From positions 1-64,000 of the forward strand of contig MGPB01000007.1 in NCBI GenBank assembly GCA_001795455.1: a DNA stretch of 64,000 nt, given 5' to 3'. The notes below the pieces were generated by a model that was not told the origin of the DNA, made no database searches, and saw only the letters and a list, made by a program, of their open reading frames with translations. This document shows positions 47,366-56,266 of this stretch, one piece after another. How positions within the stretch are numbered: position 1 is the stretch's first letter; the number at the start of each line of letters is the position of its first letter. The stretch comes from Curvibacter sp. GWA2_63_95. GTDB lineage: Bacteria; Pseudomonadota; Gammaproteobacteria; Burkholderiales; Burkholderiaceae_C. The translations under genes were made by a program, and so were the position numbers.

Positions 47366-48676
47366 TCAACGTTGGCCAATAGGCTGCACGTCGCGCTTCA
47401 CCGAGCCGGTGAAGAGCTGACGGGGACGGCCGATCTTGTATTCGGGGTCGCCAATCATCTCGTTCAACTGGGCGATCCAGCCCACGGTGCGGGCCAGCGC
47501 GAAGATGGCGGTGAACAGGCTCACGGGGATGCCGATGGCGCGCTGCACGATGCCGGAGTAGAAGTCCACGTTGGGGTAGAGCTTGCGCTGGACGAAGTAG
47601 TCGTCTTCCAGGGCAATCTTTTCCAGGGCCATGGCCAGCTTGAACAGCGGGTCGTTTTCCAGGCCCAAGGCGGTCAACACTTCCTTGCAAGTCTCTTGCA
47701 TGAGTTTGGCGCGGGGGTCGTAGTTCTTGTACACGCGGTGGCCAAAGCCCATCAGCTTGACGCCAGAGCTCTTGTCTTTCACCTGGTTCATGAATTCGCC
47801 GACCTTGCTGATGCCGCCCATCTTCTGGATGTCTTCCAGCATATTCAGGCAGGCTTCGTTGGCGCCACCGTGGGAAGGGCCCCACAGGCAGGCCACGCCA
47901 GCCGCAATGGCTGCAAACGGGTTGGTGCCAGACGAACCGCACAGGCGCACGGTGGAGGTGGAGGCGTTTTGCTCGTGGTCAGCGTGCAGGATGAAGATGC
48001 GGTCCAGCGCACGTTCGATCACGGGGTTGACCTTGTACTCTTCGCACGGGGTGGCAAACATCATGTGCAAGAAGTTGCCGGCGTAGCTCAGGTCGTTCTT
48101 GGGGTACATGAAAGGCTGGCCAGCGCTGTACTTGTAGGCCATGGCGACCAGCGTGGGCATCTTGGCAATCAGGCGGATGGCCGAGATTTCGCGGTGCTCG
48201 GGGTTATTGATGTCGGTGCTGTCGTGGTAGAAGGCCGACATGGCACCCACCAGGCCGGTCATGATGGCCATGGGGTGGGCATCGCGGCGGAAGCCACGCA
48301 GGAAAAACTGCATCTGCTCGTTGACCATGGTGTGGTTGGTCACGCGCTTGGTGAAGTCGGCCTTGCCGGCAGCGTTGGGCAGGTTGCCGTACAGCAGCAG
48401 GTGGCAGGTTTCCATGAAGTCACAGTTGGTGGCCAACTGCTCAATCGGGTAGCCGCGGTACAGCAATTCGCCCTTGTCGCCATCGATATAGGTGATGGCA
48501 GACTGGCAGGATGCAGTCGACAAAAAGCCCGGGTCGTAGGTGAACATGCCGGTTTGCGCGTAGAGCTTGCGGATGTCCACGACATCGGGGCCTACATTGC
48601 CTTGGTACACCGGCAGGTCGACGCTGGGGCTGCCGTTACTGAACGACAGGGTGGCTTTGTTGTCAGCTAGTTTCAT
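47366..48676 (-). CDS. gltA: Citrate synthase
   Basis: A 436-aa hexameric-type citrate synthase. It contains the catalytic [16 protein letters not shown], the [15 protein letters not shown] segment and [16 protein letters not shown]. It condenses oxaloacetate and acetyl-CoA. It is last in the sdhCDAB-sdhE-gltA unit and followed by an intrinsic terminator. Confidence 0.98.
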   Translation of the reverse strand: MKLADNKATLSFSNGSPSVDLPVYQGNVGPDVVDIRKLYAQTGMFTYDPGFLSTASCQSAITYIDGDKGELLYRGYPIEQLATNCDFMETCHLLLYGNLPNAAGKADFTKRVTNHTMVNEQMQFFLRGFRRDAHPMAIMTGLVGAMSAFYHDSTDINNPEHREISAIRLIAKMPTLVAMAYKYSAGQPFMYPKNDLSYAGNFLHMMFATPCEEYKVNPVIERALDRIFILHADHEQNASTSTVRLCGSSGTNPFAAIAAGVACLWGPSHGGANEACLNMLEDIQKMGGISKVGEFMNQVKDKSSGVKLMGFGHRVYKNYDPRAKLMQETCKEVLTALGLENDPLFKLAMALEKIALEDDYFVQRKLYPNVDFYSGIVQRAIGIPVSLFTAIFALARTVGWIAQLNEMIGDPEYKIGRPRQLFTGSVKRDVQPIGQR

Positions 48677-48686
48677 CTTTCGCCTT

Positions 48687-48965
48687 TCAGAGAGGTTCTC
48701 TCAACATTTTTAAAACTTCGTGCACGTCCGCGCGGTCCAATTGGGCGTCTACCTGGGCCAGCGACTTGCGTGCCAAGTGCACGTCCAACAAGTCGTTGTC
48801 GCTCAGATCCATCAGCGCACCCAATGCATCAGCCTGGCCCACCGTCAGGGTGGTGCTGAAGCGCTGGAAGAAGCGCTCAATGAAAAGGTCGTTCTCCAGC
48901 AGGCCACGGCGGCATCGCCACTGCAGCTTGCTCAGGGCCCGTTCGTCAATCAGTGCTTCGCTCAC
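48687..48965 (-). CDS. sdhE: FAD assembly factor SdhE
   Basis: A 92-aa SdhE/YgfY that helps attach FAD to SdhA. The family motif [13 protein letters not shown] (R-G-x-x-E-x-D) is intact at about residues 19-31. It is encoded between sdhB and gltA. Confidence 0.95.
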   Translation of the reverse strand: MSEALIDERALSKLQWRCRRGLLENDLFIERFFQRFSTTLTVGQADALGALMDLSDNDLLDVHLARKSLAQVDAQLDRADVHEVLKMLREPL

Positions 48966-48986
48966 GTGCGGTTCACCGGGTAAAGG

Positions 48987-49691
48987 TCAGACGGTCCGAA
49001 GGACCATCATTTCCTTGATCTTGCCAATCGCCTTGGTGGGGTTCAAGCCCTTGGGACAGACGTCCACGCAGTTCATGATGGTGTGGCAGCGGAACAGGCG
49101 GTACGGGTCTTCCAGATTGTCCAGGCGCTCGCCGGTGGCCTGGTCACGGCTGTCCGCAATGAAGCGGTAGGCCTGCAGCAAACCGGCAGGGCCCACGAAC
49201 TTGTCGGGGTTCCACCAGAAGCTGGGGCAGGAGGTGGAGCAGCTCGCGCACAAAATGCATTCGTACAGGCCGTTGAGCTCTTCACGCTCTTCGGGGGACT
49301 GCAGACGTTCTTTCTCGGGCGGTACGGTGTCGTTGATCAGGTAGGGCTTGATCGAGTTGTACTGCTTGAAGAAGTCGGTCATGTCGACGATCAGATCGCG
49401 GATGACCGGCAGGCCGGGCAGGGGCTTCAAGACGATCTTGCCGGGCAAGGTCAGCATGTTGGTCAGGCAGGCCAGACCGTTCTTGCCGTTGATGTTCATG
49501 GCGTCGGAGCCACACACACCTTCGCGGCAGGAGCGGCGGAAGGAGATGGTCGGGTCCACCGCCTTGAGCTTCATCAGGGCGTCGAGCAGCATGCGCTCAT
49601 GACCATCGAGTTCAACCTCGATGTCTTGCATGTAAGGCTTGGCGTCCTTGTCTGGATCGTAGCGGTAGATGGAAAAAGTGCGTTTGGTCAT
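48987..49691 (-). CDS. sdhB: Succinate dehydrogenase iron-sulfur subunit
   Basis: A 234-aa SdhB. The [2Fe-2S] ligands are in SCREGVCGSDAMNINGKNGLAC-type spacing, and the [4Fe-4S]/[3Fe-4S] ligands in CILCASCSTSCPSFWW and CHTIMNCVDVCPKGLN. ATG 49691 is the family start (MTKRTFSIYRYDP). Confidence 0.98.
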   Translation of the reverse strand: MTKRTFSIYRYDPDKDAKPYMQDIEVELDGHERMLLDALMKLKAVDPTISFRRSCREGVCGSDAMNINGKNGLACLTNMLTLPGKIVLKPLPGLPVIRDLIVDMTDFFKQYNSIKPYLINDTVPPEKERLQSPEEREELNGLYECILCASCSTSCPSFWWNPDKFVGPAGLLQAYRFIADSRDQATGERLDNLEDPYRLFRCHTIMNCVDVCPKGLNPTKAIGKIKEMMVLRTV

Positions 49692-49729
49692 TGTCTGTAT
49701 CTCGCTGTAAGTCGCTGAAGGGCTACGGT

Positions 49730-51520
49730 TTAGAACGTACGGACTTTGAGTTCGACGGAGTCTACGGTCAGTGGTTTCATTTGCACTGGCTTGTAGGAGA
49801 GGCGGTTGCCTTCGCTGTACCACAGCGTGTGCTTGTGCCACTCTTTGTCGTTGCGGCCGTTGGGGTGCTCGGCGCTGTCTGAGTAGTCGTCCACGGTGTG
49901 GGCGCCGCGGCTTTCATGGCGGGCAGCGGCCGACACGATGGTGGCCTGTGCAGCTTCAATCAGGTTCTCGACTTCCAGCGCTTCGATGCGCGCGGTGTTG
50001 AACACCTTGGACTTGTCCTTGAGGTTGATGGCGTTGACACGCTCGCGCAGGGCGGCGATTTTGACCACGCCTTCGTCCATGCTCTTTTGTGTGCGGAACA
50101 CGCCAGCGTGTTGCTGCATGGAAGCACGCATGTCGTTGGCCACATCCTGGGCGTATTCGCCGTTGGTCGCATTGTCCAGACGGGAAACGCGTGCCAGGGT
50201 GCGGTCTGCCGCGTCCTTGGGCAGTTCCTTGTGGGCTTTGCTGGTTTTGATGTAGTTGACGATGTGGTTGCCGGCCGCACGGCCAAACACCAGCAAGTCC
50301 AGCAGGGAGTTGGTTCCCAGGCGGTTGGCGCCGTGCACCGATACGCAGGAACATTCACCCACGGCGTAGAGGCCGTTGACCACCTGGTTGTGCACGTCGC
50401 CGTTTTGCACCACCACTTGGCCATTGATGTTGGTGGGAATGCCGCCCATCTGGTAGTGGATGGTGGGCACCACGGGGATGGGTTCCTTGGTGATATCGAC
50501 GTTGGCGAAGTTGACGCCGATTTCGTACACCGAAGGCAGACGCTTGTGGATGGTGTCGGCACCCAGGTGGTCCAACTTCAGCAGCACGTAGTCCTTGTTC
50601 GGACCGCAGCCACGGCCTTCCTTGATTTCCTGGTCCATGGAGCGGGACACGAAGTCACGTGGGGCCAGATCTTTCAGCGTGGGCGCATAACGTTCCATGA
50701 AACGTTCGCCGTTGCTGTTGAGCAAAATCGCGCCTTCGCCGCGGCAGCCTTCGGTCAGCAGCACGCCAGCACCGGCCACGCCGGTGGGGTGGAACTGCCA
50801 GAACTCCATGTCTTCCAGCGGGATGCCGGCGCGTGCCGCCATGCCCAGGCCGTCACCGGTGTTGATGAAAGCATTGGTGGAGGCCGCAAAAATGCGGCCA
50901 GCGCCACCGGTGGCCAGCAGCGTGGTTTTGGCTTCCAGAATGTGGATGTCGCCGGTTTCCATTTCCAGCGCGGTTACGCCGACCACATCACCTTCGGCGT
51001 CACGGATCAGGTCGAGCGCCATCCACTCCACAAAGAAGCTGGTCTTGGCTGCGACGTTTTGCTGGTACAGGGTGTGCAGCATGGCGTGGCCGGTGCGGTC
51101 CGCTGCGGCGCAGGCGCGTTCCACGGCTTTTTCGCCATAGTTGGCAGTGTGGCCGCCGAACGGACGCTGGTAAATCGTGCCATCGGGATTACGGTCGAAC
51201 GGCATGCCCATGTGCTCCAGGTCGTAGACGACCTTGGGCGCTTCACGGCACATGAATTCGATGGCATCCTGGTCGCCCAGCCAGTCGGAACCCTTGACGG
51301 TGTCGTAGAAGTGGTAGTGCCAGTTGTCGTCGTTCATGTTGCCCAGGGAGGCACCGATGCCGCCTTGCGCTGCCACGGTGTGCGAGCGGGTGGGGAACAC
51401 TTTGGACAGAACGGCGACGTTCAGACCGGCGCGGGCCAGCTGGAGGGACGCGCGCATGCCGGAGCCACCGGCGCCGACGATAACAACGTCAAATTTGCGT
51501 TTGGAAACTTGGTAGGACAT
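49730..51520 (-). CDS. sdhA: Succinate dehydrogenase flavoprotein subunit
   Basis: A 596-aa SdhA. The dinucleotide-binding GAGGSGMRAS, the FAD-linked His in SHTVAAQGG and the ATGGAGRIFAASTNA segment are visible. It oxidises succinate and passes electrons to SdhB. Confidence 0.98.
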   Translation of the reverse strand: MSYQVSKRKFDVVIVGAGGSGMRASLQLARAGLNVAVLSKVFPTRSHTVAAQGGIGASLGNMNDDNWHYHFYDTVKGSDWLGDQDAIEFMCREAPKVVYDLEHMGMPFDRNPDGTIYQRPFGGHTANYGEKAVERACAAADRTGHAMLHTLYQQNVAAKTSFFVEWMALDLIRDAEGDVVGVTALEMETGDIHILEAKTTLLATGGAGRIFAASTNAFINTGDGLGMAARAGIPLEDMEFWQFHPTGVAGAGVLLTEGCRGEGAILLNSNGERFMERYAPTLKDLAPRDFVSRSMDQEIKEGRGCGPNKDYVLLKLDHLGADTIHKRLPSVYEIGVNFANVDITKEPIPVVPTIHYQMGGIPTNINGQVVVQNGDVHNQVVNGLYAVGECSCVSVHGANRLGTNSLLDLLVFGRAAGNHIVNYIKTSKAHKELPKDAADRTLARVSRLDNATNGEYAQDVANDMRASMQQHAGVFRTQKSMDEGVVKIAALRERVNAINLKDKSKVFNTARIEALEVENLIEAAQATIVSAAARHESRGAHTVDDYSDSAEHPNGRNDKEWHKHTLWYSEGNRLSYKPVQMKPLTVDSVELKVRTF

Positions 51521-51547
51521 GAATGGATTGCCTGTTATGAAGGGGGA

Positions 51548-51913
51548 TCAGAGACGCCACAGGACCTGGATGGCCCAGCCGGCGCAGCCGACGAGCCAGA
51601 CAATGGAGAACACCTGCAGGGACAGGCGGATGGAGACAGGTTTGATGTAGTCCATCCAGATATCGCGGATGCCAACCCAGACGTGGTAGAGCATGGCCAG
51701 GATGACGGAGAAGGTCAGAACCTTCATCCACTGGGAGGAGAAGATGCCTGCCCATGTGTCGTAACCAATGGGGCCCGCTGTGAACAGCACCTGCACCAGC
51801 ACCAGCAGGGTGAAGAGAGCCATCAAGACGGCGGTGACGCGCTGCGCCAACCAGTCCCGCAAGCCATAGTGCGCGCCAACGACGACACGCTTGGAACCGT
51901 AATTCACTGCCAT
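51548..51913 (-). CDS. sdhD: Succinate dehydrogenase membrane anchor subunit
   Basis: A 121-aa membrane subunit with three helices. The likely haem-ligand His is in AMLYHVWVGIRDIWMDYI. ATG 51913 gives MAVNYGSKRVVVGAHYGLRD. GGAAA lies before the start. Confidence 0.95.
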   Translation of the reverse strand: MAVNYGSKRVVVGAHYGLRDWLAQRVTAVLMALFTLLVLVQVLFTAGPIGYDTWAGIFSSQWMKVLTFSVILAMLYHVWVGIRDIWMDYIKPVSIRLSLQVFSIVWLVGCAGWAIQVLWRL

Positions 51914-51936
51914 TTTGTGATTTCCTTTTTTGTTGT

Positions 51937-52380
51937 TTAGTAGAGGCCAAACAGCTTGGCGGCCAAGACCAGCGTGAGGACTGTGCCCAGGCTGAGCGTG
52001 ACGATCGCTGAAGAGCGCCCGAACTCTTTGCTTACTGCGTGGTTGACATCCATCCACACGTGGCGCATGCCCGCGATGAAATGGTGCAAATAGGCCCAGA
52101 TGATGGCCAGGGCGATCAGCTTGAAGAACCAGCCAGGTACGAAGCCCACGCCCACGTTGAATACGCTGGTGAACTTGGCGAACGAGATTTCCGAGGAAAT
52201 GGAAGTGTCGAACATCCAGATGATGAAAGGCATCAGGATGAACATGATGGCGCCGCTGATGCGATGCAGGATGGACACCCAGCCTGCAGGGGGCAGACGG
52301 TAGGTGGGCAGATCTGACAGGGCGTTGATGTTGCGAAATTCGGGCCGAGGGCGTTTACTTGCGGAGGCGAGCTCAGTCAT
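51937..52380 (-). CDS. sdhC: Succinate dehydrogenase cytochrome b556 subunit
   Basis: A 147-aa SdhC with three helices. The quinone-site SILHRISGAIMF and the haem-region HHFIAGMRHVWMD segment are intact. ATG 52380 gives MTELASASKRPRPEFRNINA. First gene of the sdhCDAB-sdhE-gltA operon. Confidence 0.95.
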   Translation of the reverse strand: MTELASASKRPRPEFRNINALSDLPTYRLPPAGWVSILHRISGAIMFILMPFIIWMFDTSISSEISFAKFTSVFNVGVGFVPGWFFKLIALAIIWAYLHHFIAGMRHVWMDVNHAVSKEFGRSSAIVTLSLGTVLTLVLAAKLFGLY

Positions 52381-52413
52381 GGATGGGCTTTCTTGTGGTG
52401 GTAACTGGTTTGT

Positions 52414-52438
52414 AATTTTGGCGCTGCCAGCCAAAATT
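52414..52438 (-). promoter_or_regulatory. Perfect dyad in sdhC leader
   Basis: AATTTTGGC-N7-GCCAAAATT is a perfect 9-bp inverted repeat centred 46 bp upstream of the sdhC start. It could be an operator or an mRNA leader hairpin. It differs from the GntR-linked palindrome at 53347. Confidence 0.5.
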
Positions 52439-52485
52439 CTATTGCACCGCACCAATCTGACATTGGTCTTGCACGGTGGGAGGGG

Positions 52486-53292
52486 TCAATTTAGCGCATT
52501 TCGATAGTAGTGTGTGTCGGTCAGGTACAGGCCGCGGCGCATCTCCATGGGGGTGTCGTTGTAGGTATAAGCCGTGCGCTCCACGCTGAGTAGCGGCGTC
52601 TGTGCCGTTGTGTGCAGCAGCTTGCATTGGTCCGCGTCCGGCAGTACGGCGCGAATTTTCTCTTCGGCGCGCACCATGCGCACGCCAAACTCGGTTTCAA
52701 ACAGGGCGTACATCGGCCCGTCGTAGCCTGCAAGGCGTTCTGCCGTCAGCCCTTTGAAAGGGGTGCCGGGCAGCCACAGGTCTTCCAGAATCGTGGGCAC
52801 GCCGGCAAACGACAACACACGCCGTACTTGCAGCACGGCATCGGCCGGGCGAAGTGCCAATGCGCGCGCCACTTCGGCCGAGGCACGCAGGCGTTTGCAA
52901 TCGATGATTTTGCGTTGGGCCGGGCCTTCGCTATTGGGATCACCGTTGTCAGGAAACAGCTTGAGAAAGCGGTACTGCACATGGTGCTCGGCATGGGTGG
53001 CCACAAAGGTGCCTTTGCCCTGGCGGCGCACCAGCAGGTTTTCAGCGGCCAGTTCGTCGATGGCCTTGCGCACCGTACCCTGGCTGACCTTGAAGCGGGC
53101 GGCCAGTTCCAATTCGCTGGGGATGGCGGCGCTGGGCTTCCATTCGCCGCTCTGCAGGCTTTGCAGCATCAGCACCTTGATCTGTTGGTACAGAGGGCTG
53201 AATGCCGGGGTGAAGGAGGGGCTGCCGACCGCGCCCGTTGCGGCATCTGCGGGGGCCGCGTTGTCGCTCGAAGTGGGGGGAATTGCGGCCAT
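52486..53292 (-). CDS. GntR/HutC-family transcriptional regulator
   Basis: A 268-aa regulator with an N-terminal GntR winged helix (SPLYQQIKVLMLQSLQSG to ARFKVSQGTVRKAIDELAAE) and a C-terminal UTRA ligand-binding domain (RRVLSFAGVPTILEDLWLPG to ERTAYTYNDTPMEMRRGLYL). It lies between the sdh and mdh units, so control of citric-acid-cycle genes is likely (inference). It is divergent from mdh, with a palindrome in its own promoter spacer. The first 30 residues look disordered. Confidence 0.9.
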   Translation of the reverse strand: MAAIPPTSSDNAAPADAATGAVGSPSFTPAFSPLYQQIKVLMLQSLQSGEWKPSAAIPSELELAARFKVSQGTVRKAIDELAAENLLVRRQGKGTFVATHAEHHVQYRFLKLFPDNGDPNSEGPAQRKIIDCKRLRASAEVARALALRPADAVLQVRRVLSFAGVPTILEDLWLPGTPFKGLTAERLAGYDGPMYALFETEFGVRMVRAEEKIRAVLPDADQCKLLHTTAQTPLLSVERTAYTYNDTPMEMRRGLYLTDTHYYRNALN

Positions 53293-53340
53293 GGTGAGAA
53301 GGGTTGCGTCAGCTGCGAGTCAGTCTCGAAATTATGTCCA

Positions 53341-53368
53341 ATCATATCTTATATAAGACATAAGACAA
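53341..53368 (-). promoter_or_regulatory. GntR-gene promoter with internal palindrome
   Basis: On the minus strand TTGTCT (53363-53368), a 16-bp spacer and TATGAT (53341-53346). The spacer holds the perfect palindrome TCTTATATAAGA (53347-53358), a good site for autorepression. Confidence 0.6.
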
Positions 53369-53369
53369 A

Positions 53370-53399
53370 TTGACGCAGCGCAGAAATCGGGGGTAAACT
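53370..53399 (+). promoter_or_regulatory. Candidate mdh promoter
   Basis: TTGACG (53370-53375), an 18-bp spacer and TAAACT (53394-53399), just next to the GntR promoter. The two start back to back, with ATAAGAC repeated twice in the shared region (53353-53366). Confidence 0.6.
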
Positions 53400-53480
53400 C
53401 CCGCGCATTCTGCAGCGCAATACGGATTGCGAAATGCGCTGGTCCCACGCCGTTTTCCCAACACTTCCTGGAGTTTTACC

Positions 53481-54470
53481 ATGAGCAAGAAACCCGTCCG
53501 CGTTGCCGTTACCGGCGCAGCAGGCCAAATTGGATACGCCATTCTGTTCCGCATCGCCTCTGGCGAAATGCTGGGCAAGGACCAGCCCGTCATCCTGAGC
53601 CTGCTGGAAGTGCCGGTTGAGAAGGCCCAGCAAGCCCTGCAAGGCGTGATCATGGAGCTGCAAGACTGCGCATTTCCCCTGCTGGTGGGTATTGAGGCGC
53701 ACAGCGATCCTTTGGCCGCGTTCAAGGATGTGGACTACGCACTGCTGATCGGTTCGCGCCCCCGCGGCCCCGGCATGGAGCGCGCCGAACTGCTGGCCGT
53801 GAACGCCGAAATCTTCACTGCACAAGGCAAGGCGCTGAATGCCGTGGCCAGCCGCAATGTGAAGGTGCTGGTGGTGGGCAATCCCGCCAACACCAACGCC
53901 TACATCGCCATGAAGAGTGCGCCCGACCTGCCACGCAAAAACTTCACCGCCATGCTGCGACTGGACCATAACCGTGCCCTGAGCCAGCTCGCCGCCAAGA
54001 CTGGCAAGGCCGTGGCCGACATCGAAAAAATGACCGTGTGGGGCAACCACTCTCCCACCATGTACGCCGACTACCGCTTCGCCACCATCAACGGTGAAAG
54101 CGTGAAGGCCATGATCAACGACGAAGTCTGGAACAAAGACACCTTCCTGCCCACCGTGGGCAAGCGTGGCGCTGCCATCATTGCTGCACGTGGCGTGTCG
54201 TCCGCTGCCTCCGCTGCCAACGCTGCCATCGACCACATGCGTGATTGGGCCCTGGGCACCAATGGCAAGTGGGTCACGATGGGCATTCCTTCGGATGGCC
54301 AGTACGGCATTCCCAAGGACACCATGTTCGGCTTTGCCGTGACTTGTGAAGGTGGCGAGTACAAGCTGGTCGAAGGTCTGGACGTTGACGCGTTCTCGCA
54401 AGAGCGCATCAACGTGACGCTCAAAGAGCTGCAAGAAGAGCAAGCTGGCGTTGCCCATCTGCTGAAGTAA
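53481..54470 (+). CDS. mdh: Malate dehydrogenase
   Basis: A 329-aa NAD-dependent malate dehydrogenase of the cytosolic-like type common in Betaproteobacteria. It starts [20 protein letters not shown] and has the catalytic Asp in [12 protein letters not shown] and His in [19 protein letters not shown] precedes ATG 53481. It leads the mdh-citE-like-acnB unit. Confidence 0.97.
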   Translation: MSKKPVRVAVTGAAGQIGYAILFRIASGEMLGKDQPVILSLLEVPVEKAQQALQGVIMELQDCAFPLLVGIEAHSDPLAAFKDVDYALLIGSRPRGPGMERAELLAVNAEIFTAQGKALNAVASRNVKVLVVGNPANTNAYIAMKSAPDLPRKNFTAMLRLDHNRALSQLAAKTGKAVADIEKMTVWGNHSPTMYADYRFATINGESVKAMINDEVWNKDTFLPTVGKRGAAIIAARGVSSAASAANAAIDHMRDWALGTNGKWVTMGIPSDGQYGIPKDTMFGFAVTCEGGEYKLVEGLDVDAFSQERINVTLKELQEEQAGVAHLLK

Positions 54471-54477
54471 AGCAGGG

Positions 54478-54571
54478 CTGACCGTGCGCAGCGCTGGGCT
54501 CCCCCAAGCAAGCACCGCCACCTTGGCGGGCAGCGCAGCACACGCAATGGCAGGCGCGGGGGCTCAACACC
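54478..54571 (+). repeat. Second repeat family (GC-rich), copy B, at the CitE-like 5' end
   Basis: GGGCTCCCCCAAGC, CACCTTGGCGGGCAGCGC and GGCAGGCGCGGGGGCTC parallel CCCCTCGGGGGGCAGCG and GGTGGAGCGTGGGGGC of copy A (31480-31582). It spans the mdh-citE-like junction and may supply the first ~21 codons of the latter. Confidence 0.5.
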
Positions 54572-55611
54572 CCCGCGACGTTCTTCTCGGTGCCCAGGGC
54601 GCAGCAGGTGTATTGCCTGTCTGCGACCACTACAGCGGTGTCGAAGCACGGATGCTCAAAAGCCTGCAACTGCAGGCCGAAATGACCGAGGAGTTCGGGG
54701 CCTGCGTCTTTGATGTGACCCTGGACTGTGAGGATGGTGCTCCCGTAGGTGGCGAAGATGACCATGCAAATATGGTCGTAGCCATCGCCAATGCTGCGCA
54801 AGCAGCTCCTAATTTAATAGCAAAAAGCCTGCGCCGCCGCATCGGGGTACGGGTGCATGCGGTCGACCATGCGGAGTTTGCGGCCGATGTGCACACTGTC
54901 GTGGGCCTGGCCGGGGCTTCACTGAGCTACCTCATGGTGCCCAAGGTGGAGTCGGTATGGGACGTGGATCGGGCCGTTGCCGCGATGGATGCGGCCACGG
55001 CGCCGGGCGTCGCGCGGCTGCCCTTGCATGTGCTGATTGAGTCGCCCGCTGCCGTGCACCGCGCCTTTGAGATTGCGGGCCACCCGCGCGTGCAGTCGAT
55101 CAGCTTTGGGCTCATGGATTTTGTATCCAGCCATGGTGGTGCCATCCCGTCGTCGGCTATGGGCGTTCGCTCGGTAGACGACAGCACCACGCTGGATCAG
55201 TTTCACCACCCGCTGGTGCTGCGCGCCAAAGTGGACATTGCCAGTGCCTGCCACGCCTACGGCAAGGTGCCGTCCCATTGTGTGGTGACCGAGTTCAAGG
55301 ATAAAGCCGCCTTGCAGCGCGCAGCACGCACCGCGTCGCTTGCCCTGGGGTACACCCGCATGTGGAGCATCCACCCGGACCAGATTCGCCCCATCGTGGA
55401 GGCCCTTGCGCCCGATGCAGAGGAGGTGGCCCTGGCCGCACACATCGTGCAAGAAGCGCAGCGTGCGGAGTGGGCGCCGATATCCGTGGATGGCAAGCTG
55501 CATGACCGGGCCAGCTACCGCTATTTCTGGCAGGTGCTGGAACGTGCGCACCAGACCGGGCGTGCGCTGCCACCCGCCGTGCTTTCGTATTTTTCACCCG
55601 GTTTGCATTGA
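54484..55611 (+). CDS. HpcH/HpaI aldolase-citrate lyase (CitE-like) family protein
   Basis: A CoA ester lyase-like protein, about 375 aa from GTG 54484 or 354 aa from ATG 54547. The TIM-barrel acid residues are in [16 protein letters not shown] and [36 protein letters not shown] is typical. The substrate (malyl-, citramalyl- or citryl-CoA-type) is unknown. Two oddities: residues about 94-116 ([20 protein letters not shown]) come from a dispersed repeat copy, and the very N-terminus overlaps a second-family repeat, so the start is uncertain. GTG 54484 has AGGG 5 nt upstream. Confidence 0.87.
   Translation: MRSAGLPQASTATLAGSAAHAMAGAGAQHPRDVLLGAQGAAGVLPVCDHYSGVEARMLKSLQLQAEMTEEFGACVFDVTLDCEDGAPVGGEDDHANMVVAIANAAQAAPNLIAKSLRRRIGVRVHAVDHAEFAADVHTVVGLAGASLSYLMVPKVESVWDVDRAVAAMDAATAPGVARLPLHVLIESPAAVHRAFEIAGHPRVQSISFGLMDFVSSHGGAIPSSAMGVRSVDDSTTLDQFHHPLVLRAKVDIASACHAYGKVPSHCVVTEFKDKAALQRAARTASLALGYTRMWSIHPDQIRPIVEALAPDAEEVALAAHIVQEAQRAEWAPISVDGKLHDRASYRYFWQVLERAHQTGRALPPAVLSYFSPGLH
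54762..54829 (-). repeat. Dispersed repeat, copy 11, inside the CitE-like gene
   Basis: On the reverse strand it reads TTTTTGCTATTAAATTAGGA, GCTGCTTGCGCAGCATTGGC, then a diverged right half ending CATATTTGCAT. In frame, read as [13 protein letters not shown]. Confidence 0.8.
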
Positions 55612-55625
55612 CGCAGGAGTCCTGT

Positions 55626-56201
55626 ATGTTGAAGTCATTGGTCTTGGGTTTGATGGCAGCAGGCATGTGCTGCGGCGCTGCGCAGGCTGCAGAGCCTCTC
55701 CCGAAGCGCAGCAAGCCGTCGGTGAAAGCCAAGCTTGCCCGCCAGTTGCCCCCTGTTGCAGCGGTGCAGTCCGCGGAGCCACAGCTTGCCCTGTCGGCTG
55801 AGCATTTGGCGGTGGCCCAGCGCGTAGTGCTGGGGTCGGTGCCTTGTGAGTTGGGCGCGCACGTAGTCGTTTCCGCACACCAGACGGTGCCAGGCCGCTT
55901 TGTGCTGGAGCACGGGCGGCAGAAATTCCACATGGCGCCCGTGTTGACGAGCACTGGCGCGATCCGCCTGGAAGATGCGGCCAGCGGCGCCGTGTGGCTG
56001 CAACTGGCCAACAAGTCCATGTTGATGGACCAAAAGCAGGGCCGACGCTTGGCCGATGCCTGCATGAATGCCGAGCAGGTGGTGGTGGCGGACGCGATGG
56101 CGCGCTCACCGGCCCCTAATTTGCTTGAACCCCTGCCGTCTGCAGTCATTGCCAAACCTGCCGATCCCCAGTCCGGTCTGGTTCAGACTGCTACTAATTA
56201 A
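55626..56201 (+). CDS. Exported protein with MliC-like domain
   Basis: A 191-aa secreted protein with a signal peptide (cleavage likely after AAQAA). Residues 74-146 resemble MliC, the membrane-bound inhibitor of C-type lysozyme: Cys74, then [19 protein letters not shown], then [16 protein letters not shown] and Cys146. The E. coli MliC pattern is C...FVYDNQLLHLKQGISASG...FWSKG...C. No lipobox is seen. The match is by eye, so confidence is moderate. Its TAA stop lies in dispersed repeat copy 12. It sits between the CitE-like gene and acnB. Confidence 0.7.
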   Translation: MLKSLVLGLMAAGMCCGAAQAAEPLPKRSKPSVKAKLARQLPPVAAVQSAEPQLALSAEHLAVAQRVVLGSVPCELGAHVVVSAHQTVPGRFVLEHGRQKFHMAPVLTSTGAIRLEDAASGAVWLQLANKSMLMDQKQGRRLADACMNAEQVVVADAMARSPAPNLLEPLPSAVIAKPADPQSGLVQTATN

Positions 56202-56247
56202 ATAGCTGTCCGCGCATATTCCATAAGGGCTGGCGCGGTATTTTATT
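56186..56247 (+). repeat. Dispersed repeat, copy 12
   Basis: TGCTACTAATTAAATAGCTG, TCCGCGCATATTCCATAAGG, GCTGGCGCGGTATTTT. It supplies the stop codon of the MliC-like gene and fills the gap to acnB. Confidence 0.87.
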
Positions 56248-56266
56248 GTTACTGAAGGAGAAGATG

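Noticed and set aside
49898..51940. 680-codon open frame antisense to sdhA/sdhD
   Set aside because: Same antisense artefact. The product is His/Val-rich without domains and opposes clear sdhA and sdhD genes.
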